Positions 25,616-34,811 of a stretch of 64,000 bases of DNA are shown piece by piece. Position numbers and translations under genes: made by a program. Source of the stretch: Betaproteobacteria bacterium UBA1934 (GTDB lineage: Bacteria > Pseudomonadota > Gammaproteobacteria > Burkholderiales > Rhodocyclaceae); the NCBI GenBank assembly GCA_002337055.1, contig DDFG01000005.1, positions 706,222 through 770,221 of the forward strand. The letters are read 5' to 3'. The first letter of the stretch is position 1; every line of letters starts with the position of its first letter. Under the pieces are notes generated by a model that searched no databases, had not been told where the DNA came from, and saw only the letters and a program-made list of their open reading frames with translations.

Positions 25616-26628
25616 GGGTTCTTAAGCGTATCGCCGATGATGACCGACTTGGTGGCTTCCATCACCAGCGCATAGGCCAGGCGGTCAAAAGTGCGGAAAA
25701 CGAACACCAGGCCATAACGCTCGTCGGGGAGCACGGTGTCGATGCGTTGATCGTTCTCGTCGCGTCCGAAGGCAGTTTGATGACGGTACAGCGCCAGCAC
25801 ATGCCCGCGCGCCAGCCCGTCGCGTGTGCCGCGGTTAAGCGTGATCACCGAGTACCGCCCGGCTTCGCCGAGGCCGCCATAGACCGCAATGATGCGACCG
25901 GCGATGCGTTGCTCGGGCGCTTGCGGTACATAGGCCACGATATCGGGCTGCGGGGCGGGAATCAGGCGGTCGCCCCGGCTCATTTCCTCGCGCGCCATGG
26001 TGATCTTGACCGTCGAAGGCTCTCCGATCTGGGTCAGCACGGCATTGCCGAGGTCGAAAGCCTCGTAACCGAGCACCTCATCGGTATCGAGGTCTTTCAG
26101 TACCTTGCCGGGCCGATAGACGCTCCAGCGGATGACGCGGTCGTCGGTGATTCCGCTGACGTAGGCTTTGTCGCCGCCGCCGATAAAAAAGCGATCTTCA
26201 GGGCCGGCGAGAATGCGCGGCGCATCCTTCAGCTCGTCCTCGCTGACCACCAGCGGACGCGAGATGAATGGCTCGATGACGGCGGCAGGAATACTCGGAA
26301 TTTCCTGCCGCTCGGCTTCGCTATAGACCTGCGGCTGGAGTGCCAGCGGCCGCCCGATACGCAATTGCGGCTGGCTGCCGGAAAGGTCGAGGACAACGAT
26401 GTCGCCAGGGTAGATACGGTGCGGATTCTTGATCTGTTCCTTGTTGAGGCGCCAGATTTGCGGCCAGCGCCAGGGGTCCTTGAGGAACTTGCCCGAAATG
26501 CCCCACAAAGTATCGCCGGGAACGACGACGTGGCGGTCGGGCGGGTTGTCGACCAGGGTGAGCTTTTCCTGAGCAAATGCACAGGCGGCGGTCGCAGCCA
26601 GGATGAGCGCAGATATAATGCGGAACAT
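25612..26628 (-). CDS. Secreted LysM-domain protein
   Basis: A 338-residue protein with a signal peptide (cleavage after CAFA) and one LysM domain at about 33-80 (HVVVPGDTLWGISGKFL with YPGDIVVL). The rest is a family-specific extension seen in proteobacterial proteins encoded beside dprA. LysM binds peptidoglycan, so it should sit in the periplasm on the cell wall. It is first in the LysM-dprA operon and divergent from def-fmt across 146 bases. Confidence 0.88.
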   Translation of the reverse strand: MFRIISALILAATAACAFAQEKLTLVDNPPDRHVVVPGDTLWGISGKFLKDPWRWPQIWRLNKEQIKNPHRIYPGDIVVLDLSGSQPQLRIGRPLALQPQVYSEAERQEIPSIPAAVIEPFISRPLVVSEDELKDAPRILAGPEDRFFIGGGDKAYVSGITDDRVIRWSVYRPGKVLKDLDTDEVLGYEAFDLGNAVLTQIGEPSTVKITMAREEMSRGDRLIPAPQPDIVAYVPQAPEQRIAGRIIAVYGGLGEAGRYSVITLNRGTRDGLARGHVLALYRHQTAFGRDENDQRIDTVLPDERYGLVFVFRTFDRLAYALVMEATKSVIIGDTLKNP

Positions 26629-26774
26629 GGTCGTATCCTCACATGCGGATGGAACGGATGGCCGGCGTCAGCAGTCACAGAATGTGTAACGGCGTCGCCG
26701 CCTCCCGATCTCGGGAAGTTCTTGAGATTCTGCATGTAGTGGCTTAATTGAGCAAGCTTTTTTCTGGTTTTCAT

Positions 26775-27278
26775 ATGGCACTCTTACCCATCTTGCGTTA
26801 TCCAGACACTCGGTTGACCAAAATCGCCCGTCCGGTCACCCGCATTGACGATTCCATTCGCCGGCTGATCGACGACATGGCCGAGACCATGTACGAAGCG
26901 CCCGGCATCGGGCTGGCCGCGACGCAGGTCGATGTGCACTTGCAGGTGGTGGTGATCGACGTCTCCGAAAACAAGGACCAGCTGATCGTCCTCATCAACC
27001 CCCAGATTCTCTCGGAAGACGGCGTACGCGAGGGCGAAGAGGGCTGCCTGTCGGTGCCTGGCATCTATGACAAGGTGGAGCGCGCGGAAAAGGTATCTGT
27101 CCGATTTCTCGATCGCCAGGGCGTCGAGCAGACGCTGGAGGCCGAAGGCTTGCTGGCTGTCTGTATTCAGCACGAAATCGACCACCTGAATGGCAAGGTG
27201 TTTGTGCAATATCTCTCGCAACTCAAGCAGACACGCATCAAATCCAAGCTCGCCAAGCAGGCGCGCATCACGGCGTGA
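26775..27278 (+). CDS. def: Peptide deformylase
   Basis: A 167-residue deformylase that removes the formyl group from new proteins. All three motifs are present: GIGLAATQVD (motif 1), EEGCLSVPG (motif 2, Cys metal ligand) and QHEIDHLNGKVF (motif 3, HExxH-type). The ATG at 26775 gives the usual length. A TTG at 26748 would add nine residues. fmt follows within 10 bases. Confidence 0.96.
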   Translation: MALLPILRYPDTRLTKIARPVTRIDDSIRRLIDDMAETMYEAPGIGLAATQVDVHLQVVVIDVSENKDQLIVLINPQILSEDGVREGEEGCLSVPGIYDKVERAEKVSVRFLDRQGVEQTLEAEGLLAVCIQHEIDHLNGKVFVQYLSQLKQTRIKSKLAKQARITA

Positions 27279-27286
27279 CTTCATCG

Positions 27287-28213
27287 ATGCGGATCATTTT
27301 TGCGGGTACGCCGGAATTCGCTGCTCAGGCACTGGCGGCGGTTGTCGATGCTGGACATGAAGTACCGTGGGTACTTACCCAGCCTGATCGGCCGGCGGGT
27401 CGGGGCATGGCCAGCCAGGCTTCACCGGTGAAGAAACTGGCGTTATCGCATGGCTTGTCCGTGCTGCAACCTCCGACGCTGCGCGACCCAGAAGTACAGT
27501 CTTTGCTCAGGGAGGCGCAGGCGGAAGTGATGGTGGTGGCGGCGTACGGCCTGATATTGCCGCAGGCGGTGCTTGACCTTCCCCGGCGTGGCTGCCTGAA
27601 CATTCATGCTTCCCTGTTACCGCGCTGGCGTGGCGCAGCGCCCATCCAGCGCGCCTTGCTGGCAGGTGACGGCGAAACCGGCGTCTGCATCATGCAGATG
27701 GAAGCCGGTCTAGATACGGGTCCGGTGCTGGCCCGCGCGACCACGTCTATTGAGGCGGGCGATACCGCTGGTAGCCTGCATGACCGTCTCGCGAGCATGG
27801 GAGCGGCCTTGCTGCTGCGCACGCTGGCGAACTGGCCGGCGGAAGCGATCCCCCAGCCCGATGCTGGCGTCACCTACGCCGCCAAGGTCGAGAAGCGTGA
27901 AGCGGCGGTCGACTGGCGGAGGAGTGCCGACGAGTTGCATGCGCAGATCCGCGCCTTCAACCCATTTCCGGGTGCGCATGCGCTTTTTCTGGGCAAGCCG
28001 CTCAAGATCTGGACGGCGCGGCCCGTGCCGGGCGAGGGGGTGCCAGGAACGGTTCTGACAGCGGGCCGCGACGGCATCGTCGTCGCCTGCGGACGGGGTG
28101 CCCTATGTGTGACCGAACTGCAACAGGCGGGTGGCAAGCGCCTGCCCGTCGGTCAGTTTCTAGCCGGCCATCCGCTTACGGCAGGCGATTTGTTCGAGAG
28201 CGCAACTGGCTAG
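27287..28213 (+). CDS. fmt: Methionyl-tRNA formyltransferase
   Basis: A 308-residue enzyme that formylates initiator Met-tRNA. It begins MRIIFAGTPEFAAQAL and carries the formyl-transfer motif NIHASLLPRWRGAAPIQ with catalytic Asn, His and a later Asp (GLDTGPVL). The C-terminal domain binds tRNA. The ATG at 27287 matches the family start. A GTG at 27275 overlaps the def stop. It pairs with def in one operon. Confidence 0.96.
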   Translation: MRIIFAGTPEFAAQALAAVVDAGHEVPWVLTQPDRPAGRGMASQASPVKKLALSHGLSVLQPPTLRDPEVQSLLREAQAEVMVVAAYGLILPQAVLDLPRRGCLNIHASLLPRWRGAAPIQRALLAGDGETGVCIMQMEAGLDTGPVLARATTSIEAGDTAGSLHDRLASMGAALLLRTLANWPAEAIPQPDAGVTYAAKVEKREAAVDWRRSADELHAQIRAFNPFPGAHALFLGKPLKIWTARPVPGEGVPGTVLTAGRDGIVVACGRGALCVTELQQAGGKRLPVGQFLAGHPLTAGDLFESATG

Positions 28214-28584
28214 ACGCGCCCGCGGCGCACTTCTTGTCGTTCATGTCGACCCGGCGAAAAAACGGCAATCATCTCGTCGAGCAACTGTCGTGCTGCCGCG
28301 CTGTTGTCGGCGCTGTAGTTGCAGACATAGACATCAAGCGTGACGCCCGCCATTTCTGGCCAGGTGTGGATGGCGAGGTGGGATTCCGCGAGAACCACGG
28401 TACCGGTCACGCCGGCGGGCGAACCGTCGGGGTGCGAAAACTGATGGAAGACTCGCCCGACAACACGAAGGCCGTGCCGACGGCAAGCCTCGACGCACAG
28501 CGCTTCCAGAGCGTCGGCCGTCAACATCAGTGCAGGCGGCGCCTTGCAGGCGTGCAGGTCGGCGATGAGATGCAGTCCGTTCAT
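28210..28584 (-). CDS. speD: S-adenosylmethionine decarboxylase proenzyme (short SpeH/SpeD type)
   Basis: A 124-residue proenzyme of the short prokaryotic class. The self-processing site is visible in LAESHLAIHTWPE, where cleavage before Ser68 makes the pyruvoyl group. The product feeds spermidine synthesis. It is convergent with fmt, with the two stops overlapping by 4 bases. No speE is adjacent. Confidence 0.92.
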   Translation of the reverse strand: MNGLHLIADLHACKAPPALMLTADALEALCVEACRRHGLRVVGRVFHQFSHPDGSPAGVTGTVVLAESHLAIHTWPEMAGVTLDVYVCNYSADNSAAARQLLDEMIAVFSPGRHERQEVRRGRV

Positions 28585-28593
28585 GCAGTGATT

Positions 28594-29490
28594 CTATTTG
28601 GAAGCGGTTTCACGTGAAACCCCGACCAGTAGTGTGTTCAACCAGCGGCCCAGGCGTTCGCCAGCGGCCGCCAGGCGCCGGTCGGCGATAACCTGGGCAC
28701 GGGCACGGAAGTCGGGTGTGATCAGCGCGGATTCCGGATAAACGGCCGAGCGCACCAGATCGCGGCTCTCCGCCAGCCAGATTTCCGGCGAGGCCTGCGG
28801 TGTTTGTCGGGCGGTTGGTTCGAGACGTTCGATGTGGGGCTGCAAACGTTCTCCGCGCAACCATGGTGCGCAGGGCAGGTCGTCCCACCACCGGTGCAGA
28901 TTGCCGCCGGAATAACGGGGGTGATCGGGTTCTTCGATAGAAAATTTGTTACCGCCCTGGTCTGCATGGCGGCCGACATGCAACGGCTGGTGGGCATCCC
29001 CGACCAGATGGATCAGCCAGACCAGCGCGTGACTGCGTACCGGCGCTGGGTTGGCGGTGTTGGACAGACGCGCGGAAAGGCGTTCCAGTTGTAGGTCAAG
29101 TTCGCCTGCTCGCGCGGATTCGGCATCGTCGACGTAATGCCATTGACGATGGCGCGCCCAATCGAAGTCGGAATCCGGTGTTGCTTCAGTGTCTTCGAGA
29201 TAGCGCGGATCGTCGCGAATATCGTCCGCCCAGGTCGATGCTTCGGTGAAAGCGGTGGCGGCGACTTCGTCGTCGGACGCGCCGGCCCGGCTAAGCCAGC
29301 GGGCGTTGTCCGGGTGGTGCGACAGTAGCAGGGCGGCCTCCGCGCGTGCCGGGGGCGACATCCATTCCCAGGCCAGCGTGGCGATCACGCGGTGACCGCA
29401 TGCGTTCCATGCCCAGGTCGGCGATACCACTCCGAGCGCGAAGGATAGCGCGGCAACACACCGTGCAAAAGGCAAATGGAATCGGAGCAT
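28594..29490 (-). CDS. Secreted S1/P1-type zinc nuclease
   Basis: A 298-residue S1/P1 nuclease. A signal peptide ends at PTWA, leaving a mature protein that starts WNACGHRVIA. The N-terminal Trp amino group and following His are zinc ligands in this family. Other ligands appear in STWADDIRDD, HYVDD, and the pair HLVGDAHQPLHVG and GGNLHRWWDD. It cleaves single-stranded nucleic acid outside the cytoplasm and may scavenge phosphate or nucleosides. The start at 29490 puts the signal peptide at the N terminus. A parS-like site near the 3' end encodes Val-Ser-Arg-Glu-Thr. Confidence 0.9.
   Translation of the reverse strand: MLRFHLPFARCVAALSFALGVVSPTWAWNACGHRVIATLAWEWMSPPARAEAALLLSHHPDNARWLSRAGASDDEVAATAFTEASTWADDIRDDPRYLEDTEATPDSDFDWARHRQWHYVDDAESARAGELDLQLERLSARLSNTANPAPVRSHALVWLIHLVGDAHQPLHVGRHADQGGNKFSIEEPDHPRYSGGNLHRWWDDLPCAPWLRGERLQPHIERLEPTARQTPQASPEIWLAESRDLVRSAVYPESALITPDFRARAQVIADRRLAAAGERLGRWLNTLLVGVSRETASK
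28606..28621. promoter_or_regulatory. parS-like ParB-binding site (perfect 16-bp palindrome)
   Basis: GGTTTCACGTGAAACC, identical to the site at 21419-21434, lies inside the last codons of the S1/P1 nuclease gene. Confidence 0.8.
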
Positions 29491-29522
29491 GCGACCATTA
29501 TGCCGCATGCGATAATGGTCAC

Positions 29523-30770
29523 ATGCATAAACTGGCATCCGATTCCCTCGCCGCTGCATTTCTACACGCCGCCCACGTCGTCGCGCAGGTACTGGCCGGC
29601 CGGAGTCTGGCGGAAGGCGCGGTCGCCAGTGTTCCTGCCGCAGTGCGACCGGCGGTGCAGGACCACGTTTTTCAGTGTTTGCGGCGATATGGCCGGGGCG
29701 ATTTTGCTCTTGCTCGCCTGCTTGATCGTCCGCTTACGGACGAGACTGTGCGCGCTCTGCTTCTGGTGGCGCTGACGCGGCTGGAGATCCGTCCGGATAC
29801 TGCGCACACGGTGGTTGATCAGGCGGTGCAGGCGGCCGCCACGCTTGCACAGGGGCGCTGCAAGGGCTTGGTCAACGGGGTGTTGCGGAATTTTCTGCGT
29901 CAGCAGCCCGCTCTGTTGGCCGCGATGGTCGATCAACCGGCGGAATGGTGTCATCCGGGCTGGTGGGTCGAGCGGCTGCGAGCAGCGTATCCGGAAACCT
30001 GGCGCGCCATCGTCGCCGCGGGCAACGCGGCGCCACCCATGGCGCTCCGTATCAACCGGCGTTGCGGCGACCGGGATCGCTGGCTGGCGGAATCGGGTCT
30101 TGGCGGTCGCCCCTGGGGTAGTGACGGTGTCTTGCTCGACCGACCGGTACCCGTGGATAAACTGCCCGGGTTCGCGGCTGGAGAGGTCTCGGTGCAGGAC
30201 CCAGGCGCGCAGCGCGCGGCGGCCATTCTGGACCCTGCGCCAGGCAGTCGTGTACTTGATGCCTGTGCCGCGCCGGGCGGCAAGACCGCGCACCTGCTGG
30301 AAAGTGCCGATCTCGACTTGCTGGCGCTGGATGTCAAAGCCAGCCGGTGCAGGCGCATCGACGAGACACTGACGCGGCTGGGCTTGCGTGCCGAAGTCAC
30401 GGTTGCCGATTGCCGACGGCCGGAGGACTGGTGGGACGGTCGTCCTTTCGACGCCATCCTGGCCGACGTGCCGTGCACCGCAAGTGGCGTCGTGCGCCGG
30501 CACCCCGACGCCAAATGGCTGCGGCGCGACGACGACGTGGCTTCCTTCGCCAGGACGCAGGCTGCCATTCTGCGCGGCCTGTGGCGGCTGTTGAAACCGG
30601 AAGGTAAACTGCTTTACGCCACCTGCTCGCTTTTTCCGGAGGAAAACGCCGGGCAGATCGCCTCTTTTCTCGGCAGAACGCCCGATGCGCGGCGCTGTCA
30701 TGAAGAACAGTTGTTGCCCGATGACGAACACGATGGATTCTATTACTGCCTGCTGGAAAAGATTCGCTGA
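29523..30770 (+). CDS. rsmB: 16S rRNA (cytosine-967-C5)-methyltransferase
   Basis: A 415-residue protein. A NusB-like RNA-binding domain fills the first 140 residues. The AdoMet domain follows with LDACAAPGGKTAHLLE (motif I), ADVPCTASGVVRRHPD holding one catalytic Cys, and YATCSLFPEENAG holding the other. It methylates C967 of 16S rRNA. The ATG at 29523 is the family start. Upstream in-frame codons run antisense into the nuclease gene. It begins the block rsmB-DUF4390-ntrY-ntrX, conserved in betaproteobacteria. Confidence 0.94.
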   Translation: MHKLASDSLAAAFLHAAHVVAQVLAGRSLAEGAVASVPAAVRPAVQDHVFQCLRRYGRGDFALARLLDRPLTDETVRALLLVALTRLEIRPDTAHTVVDQAVQAAATLAQGRCKGLVNGVLRNFLRQQPALLAAMVDQPAEWCHPGWWVERLRAAYPETWRAIVAAGNAAPPMALRINRRCGDRDRWLAESGLGGRPWGSDGVLLDRPVPVDKLPGFAAGEVSVQDPGAQRAAAILDPAPGSRVLDACAAPGGKTAHLLESADLDLLALDVKASRCRRIDETLTRLGLRAEVTVADCRRPEDWWDGRPFDAILADVPCTASGVVRRHPDAKWLRRDDDVASFARTQAAILRGLWRLLKPEGKLLYATCSLFPEENAGQIASFLGRTPDARRCHEEQLLPDDEHDGFYYCLLEKIR

Positions 30771-31332
30771 GGTGCTACGCGGGGTCGTCCTCGTCCTGGG
30801 ATTGTTCGCCTGTGGAGTCGTCTCTGCCCAGGTCGAAGTGGTCTCGCCGCAGTTGCAGGCGAGCGAGGACGGCTACGTCGTCTCGGCGGATTTTGTTCTC
30901 GATCTGACGCCCCGTCTGGAAGAGGCGGTCGGCAAGGGTGTCGTTCTGGCGTTTCTGGTTGAGTTCGAAATGCATCGACCGCGCTGGTACTGGTTCGACG
31001 AAAAGGTGCTGGCGCGGCAGAAGGAATTCAGGCTCTCTTACCATGCGCTGACGCGCCAGTACCGGGTGTCGTCGGGCGGGTTGCACCAGGCTTTTCCCAC
31101 GTTGGGTGAAGCGCTGCGGGTGATCGGTCGGCTCCGCAACTGGGTGGTCGCAGAGCGGGGCAACGACAAGCTGAGAGTGGGCGAAAGCTACGTTGGCACG
31201 TTGAGAATGCGGCTGGATACCTCGCAATTGCCCAAGCCCTTCCAGATTGCGGCGCTGGGAAGTAAGGAATGGAGCCTGTCCTCGGACTGGAAGTCGTGGC
31301 CGTTCGCGTTGCCGGCCGGGGAAGGCAAGTGA
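30733..31332 (+). CDS. DUF4390 membrane or secreted protein
   Basis: A 199-residue DUF4390 protein. A hydrophobic segment (VLRGVVLVLGLFACGVVSA) acts as a signal peptide or anchor. The remainder is a beta-rich domain with MHRPRWYWFDEKV and YRVSSGGLHQAFPTLGEAL. The function is unknown, but its position between rsmB and ntrY is conserved in betaproteobacteria. The start at 30733 overlaps rsmB by 38 bases. A longer start at 30685 is possible. The stop overlaps the ntrY GTG by 3 bases. Confidence 0.8.
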   Translation: MDSITACWKRFAEVLRGVVLVLGLFACGVVSAQVEVVSPQLQASEDGYVVSADFVLDLTPRLEEAVGKGVVLAFLVEFEMHRPRWYWFDEKVLARQKEFRLSYHALTRQYRVSSGGLHQAFPTLGEALRVIGRLRNWVVAERGNDKLRVGESYVGTLRMRLDTSQLPKPFQIAALGSKEWSLSSDWKSWPFALPAGEGK

Positions 31333-33485
31333 GGCGTTTCCTGGCTATCGGAGGCGCGTTGGCGGCAGCCATGGGGGCAATTCTCTGGTTCCTGTTACTG
31401 CTCTCTACTTCCGCAGAAACCACTTTCTTTGCCCGTCGCTATCCGTTGCTGATCGGTCTCAACGCCATCATTGCACTGGCGTTGGTCGCGCTGGTCGGCT
31501 GGCAGTTGACCTCGCTTTGGCGCGAGCATCGCGCCAAAGTGTTCGGCGCGCGTCTCAAGCTGCGGCTGACGCTGATGTTCGGTCTGGTTGCCGTGGTGCC
31601 TGGGGCGCTGGTCTATGGCGTATCCGTGCAGTTTGTCACCCGCTCGATCGAGAGCTGGTTCGATGTGCGCGTCGAAAAAGCGCTGGAGGCGGGCCTCAAT
31701 CTCGGCCGGACTGCACTCGATTCGTTGCTGGCCGACTTGACGGCCAAAGCACAGTCGTCCGCGCTCGATCTCTCTAGTCTCTCCGAAAATGCGCGGCGCA
31801 GTGCGCTGCTCAGGTTGCGCGAGCGCAGCGGTGTCGAGAACGCGGCCCTGTTTTCGCTGGGAGGGCAACTGATCACCCACAGCAGCGAAGATATCGGCAA
31901 TATCATGCCGCGCTTGCCGACACCTGCTCAGTTGAAACAGGCCCGGTCGGCACGAGGGCTCTCGTGGGTGGATGGCGATGGTGGTAAGGATTTGGTGCTG
32001 CGTGTGCTGGTGCCGGTGGCCGGTCTCGGTGTCTTCGAGGAGCCCCGCATCCTGCAATTTACCCATCCAGTACCTTCCGCGCTCGGTCAGAACGCCGAAT
32101 CCGTGCAGGGCGTCTATCGCGATTACCAGGAGTTGCAACTGGCGCGAAAAGGCCTAACCAGCCTCTATGCCTTGACATTAACGCTGACCGTTCTGGTGGC
32201 TCTGTTCGGCGCCTTTGCACTCGCTTTCTTTCTCGCACGGCGGCTGTCGGCTCCGCTTTCCATTCTTGATGAAGGCACGCGTGCGGTGGCGCAGGGCGAT
32301 TTTTCACCGCGGCAGGCCGTGTATAGCCGAGATGAACTGGGCATCCTGACGCAATCCTTCAACCGCATGACCGCGCAGTTGGAGGAAGCCCGACGCGAAA
32401 CCGAGCGGCACCGCGCCGAGGTCGAATCGGCCAGGGCCTATCTGGAATCGATTTTGGCAAATCTTTCGGCGGGCGTGCTGGTGTTTGATCGTTCCTACAC
32501 CTTGCGCACGGTCAACGAAGGGGCGCTGACGATTCTGGATGACAGCTTTGACGGCCTGATCGGGATTTCCGTCGACGCGTGGACCAGGCAAGCGGCCCTG
32601 GGTGCCTGCATTCGCCATAACTTCGAGCAGAACGAGGCGCCGGAGTGGCAAGCGCAGCTCGAGCTGGAGCGCACCAACGGCATGCCGCAGATTCTGGTGC
32701 TGCGTGGTTCCCGACTACCGGAAGCGAGCGGGGGGGGCGACGTGGTGGTTTTCGATGACGTAACCAAGATCGTGGCCGCGCAACGCAGTGCCGCTTGGGG
32801 CGAGGTGGCGCGCCGTCTTGCCCACGAGATCAAGAATCCGCTGACGCCGATCCAGCTTTCGGCAGAGCGCTTGCAGCATAAACTGGCAGACCGGTTGAGC
32901 AATGGCGACGGAGAATTCCTGGAGCGTAGTACGCAGACCATCATCAACCAGGTGCGAGCGATGAAGCACATGGTGGACGATTTCCGAGACTACGCTCGCC
33001 TGCCGGCGCCCGCGCTGGGCGTACTCGATCTGAACGGGTTAATCCGTGAGGTGCTGGGATTGTACGAAACTTCGCGCGCGCGGATAGTTACGCGGCTGGC
33101 GGAAGACCTGCCGCCGATTCTGGGCGATGCTACGCAGTTGCGACAAGTGATTCACAATCTGTTGCGCAATGCAGAAGACGCGCTGGAAGGGCGGGACAAC
33201 CCGCGAATCGACATCGTAACCGAGCGGCTCGGACGCATGGCCCGGTTGCTGTTGGCGGACAACGGGCCCGGTTTTCAGCCGGAAATCCTGCCGCGCGTTT
33301 TCGAGCCCTATGTCACCAGCAAAGCCAAGGGCACCGGACTGGGCTTGCCCATTGTCAAGAAGATCATTGACGAACATCAAGGTACCATCACAATCAACAA
33401 TGCACCGGAAGGCGGCGCGCGGATGGACATCCGCTTGCCGTTGGTGAAGGAGGAAAATCATCATGTCGATCATTCTGGTCGTTGA
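31329..33485 (+). CDS. ntrY: Sensor histidine kinase NtrY
   Basis: A 718-residue kinase. Four membrane segments bracket a periplasmic loop, then come a HAMP domain (FLARRLSAPLSILDEGT), a PAS domain with NLSAGVLVFDRSYTLR, and the kinase core. The phospho-acceptor His499 is in LAHEIKNPLTPIQLSAERL. The ATP-binding part has HNLLRNAEDALEG, LADNGPGF and GTGLGLPIVKKII. It pairs with NtrX, whose gene starts inside its 3' end. The GTG start at 31329 overlaps the upstream stop (GTGA). Confidence 0.93.
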   Translation: MRRFLAIGGALAAAMGAILWFLLLLSTSAETTFFARRYPLLIGLNAIIALALVALVGWQLTSLWREHRAKVFGARLKLRLTLMFGLVAVVPGALVYGVSVQFVTRSIESWFDVRVEKALEAGLNLGRTALDSLLADLTAKAQSSALDLSSLSENARRSALLRLRERSGVENAALFSLGGQLITHSSEDIGNIMPRLPTPAQLKQARSARGLSWVDGDGGKDLVLRVLVPVAGLGVFEEPRILQFTHPVPSALGQNAESVQGVYRDYQELQLARKGLTSLYALTLTLTVLVALFGAFALAFFLARRLSAPLSILDEGTRAVAQGDFSPRQAVYSRDELGILTQSFNRMTAQLEEARRETERHRAEVESARAYLESILANLSAGVLVFDRSYTLRTVNEGALTILDDSFDGLIGISVDAWTRQAALGACIRHNFEQNEAPEWQAQLELERTNGMPQILVLRGSRLPEASGGGDVVVFDDVTKIVAAQRSAAWGEVARRLAHEIKNPLTPIQLSAERLQHKLADRLSNGDGEFLERSTQTIINQVRAMKHMVDDFRDYARLPAPALGVLDLNGLIREVLGLYETSRARIVTRLAEDLPPILGDATQLRQVIHNLLRNAEDALEGRDNPRIDIVTERLGRMARLLLADNGPGFQPEILPRVFEPYVTSKAKGTGLGLPIVKKIIDEHQGTITINNAPEGGARMDIRLPLVKEENHHVDHSGR

Positions 33486-34725
33486 CGACGAAGTCGGCAT
33501 CCGCGAGCTGCTCTCCGAGATATTGATCGACGAGTCATATGACGTGCGTCTGGCCGAAGACGCGGCGGCGGCGATGAGGGTACGCGATGAAATCAGGCCC
33601 GACCTGGTGCTGCTCGACATCTGGATGCCAGGCATGGACGGCATCTCGCTGCTCAAGACCTGGCACGCCAACGGACAGCTCACTATGCCCGTCGTAATGA
33701 TGTCCGGCCATGGCACCATCGATACGGCAGTCGAGGCGACCCGTTTTGGCGCCTTCGACTTTCTGGAAAAGCCGATTTCCCTGCAAAAGCTGCTGGCGAC
33801 TGTCAAAAAAGCCCTGAAGCACGACGTGCCGCCGCGCAATCCGCCGTTGACGCTTGATGCTTTTGCCCGCTCCGGCTTCATGCGCGAGTTCCGAAAGCGG
33901 CTGGATCAGGCGGCCGCGAAATCTGCTCTGTTGTTGTTGCGCGGCGTCAGTGGCGGTATGGGCGAAATCTGCGCGCGTACTTTGCTGACGGCGCATGCAC
34001 CGTGGCGGGATCTTTCCACCGTCTCCAACGCGCTAACCCAGGAGTTCCTGCAATCGGCCAGTGGGGGTGTGCTTTTCGTGCCGGACCTGTCGACGATGGG
34101 CAAGCTGCAACAGATGAACTTGGCGTTTGCGGTTGAACGACTGGAGAAGTTCAATCTCCAGATGCTCGTCGCCAGCAGCAAGCCGATGGCAGCCCTTTCC
34201 GACAACGGCTGGGACGCAAAGTTGTTGGCGCGCCTGGGCGAAGTTTGGATCGCCATGCCCCCGCTGGCGGGACACGCTGACGAAATTCCCGAAATCGCCA
34301 GCCTGTTGCTGGCGCATTTCGTGGCCCGAGGCGAGGTTCCGGCGCGAAGACTGTCGAGCGGTGCTCTGAATGCCCTGCGCAATCTGCCTTGGAAGTCGCA
34401 CCAGGATACCGGCTGGGGCGAACTTTACGGGCTGGTCCGCAATGTTGCGCTTAACGCGCTGGAGGAAGAGATCACTGCCGAGGATGTCAGCCGTGTTCTC
34501 CCCGAGGAAGAGGTGCCGACCGAGGCTATTGTGCTGGCGCCACTGTTCGACCATCCTCTGCGCGAGGCGCGCGACGCCTTCGAAAAGCTCTATTTTGAGC
34601 ACTTGCTGCGCCTTGAAGGAGGCAACATGACTCGGGTGGCAGAACGCTCGGGACTGGAGCGGACCCATCTCTACCGAAAACTCAAGCAACTTGGTGTCGA
34701 ACTGCTGAAACGCTCGGAAAACTGA
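33463..34725 (+). CDS. ntrX: NtrX-type response regulator with a degraded AAA+ domain
   Basis: A 420-residue protein. The receiver domain is intact, with acidic pocket Asp8/Asp9, phospho-acceptor Asp52 and the conserved Lys in FLEKPIS. The central domain occupies the place of the sigma-54 AAA+ ATPase but lacks a working Walker A (LRGVSGGMGEICA at about 160-172 in place of GESGTGKE), lacks the GAFTGA loop, and has GGVLFVPDLSTM in place of the Walker B acid pair. A Fis-type helix-turn-helix (ERSGLERTHLYRKLKQLG) closes the protein. It probably binds DNA without activating sigma-54. GGAGG precedes the ATG. Confidence 0.9.
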   Translation: MSIILVVDDEVGIRELLSEILIDESYDVRLAEDAAAAMRVRDEIRPDLVLLDIWMPGMDGISLLKTWHANGQLTMPVVMMSGHGTIDTAVEATRFGAFDFLEKPISLQKLLATVKKALKHDVPPRNPPLTLDAFARSGFMREFRKRLDQAAAKSALLLLRGVSGGMGEICARTLLTAHAPWRDLSTVSNALTQEFLQSASGGVLFVPDLSTMGKLQQMNLAFAVERLEKFNLQMLVASSKPMAALSDNGWDAKLLARLGEVWIAMPPLAGHADEIPEIASLLLAHFVARGEVPARRLSSGALNALRNLPWKSHQDTGWGELYGLVRNVALNALEEEITAEDVSRVLPEEEVPTEAIVLAPLFDHPLREARDAFEKLYFEHLLRLEGGNMTRVAERSGLERTHLYRKLKQLGVELLKRSEN

Positions 34726-34735
34726 CCCGCAAAGT

Positions 34736-34757
34736 GGCGGGCATTGAGATGCCCGCC
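34736..34757 (+). terminator. Hairpin after ntrX
   Basis: GGCGGGCAT-TGAG-ATGCCCGCC is a perfect 9-bp stem with a 4-base loop 11 bases after the ntrX stop. No T run follows, so termination strength is uncertain. Confidence 0.45.
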
Positions 34758-34811
34758 TTCAGGCGCAAGTAATCGGCGATAATGACAGTTTTTCGCCCGG
34801 TGGAGCCCTCC

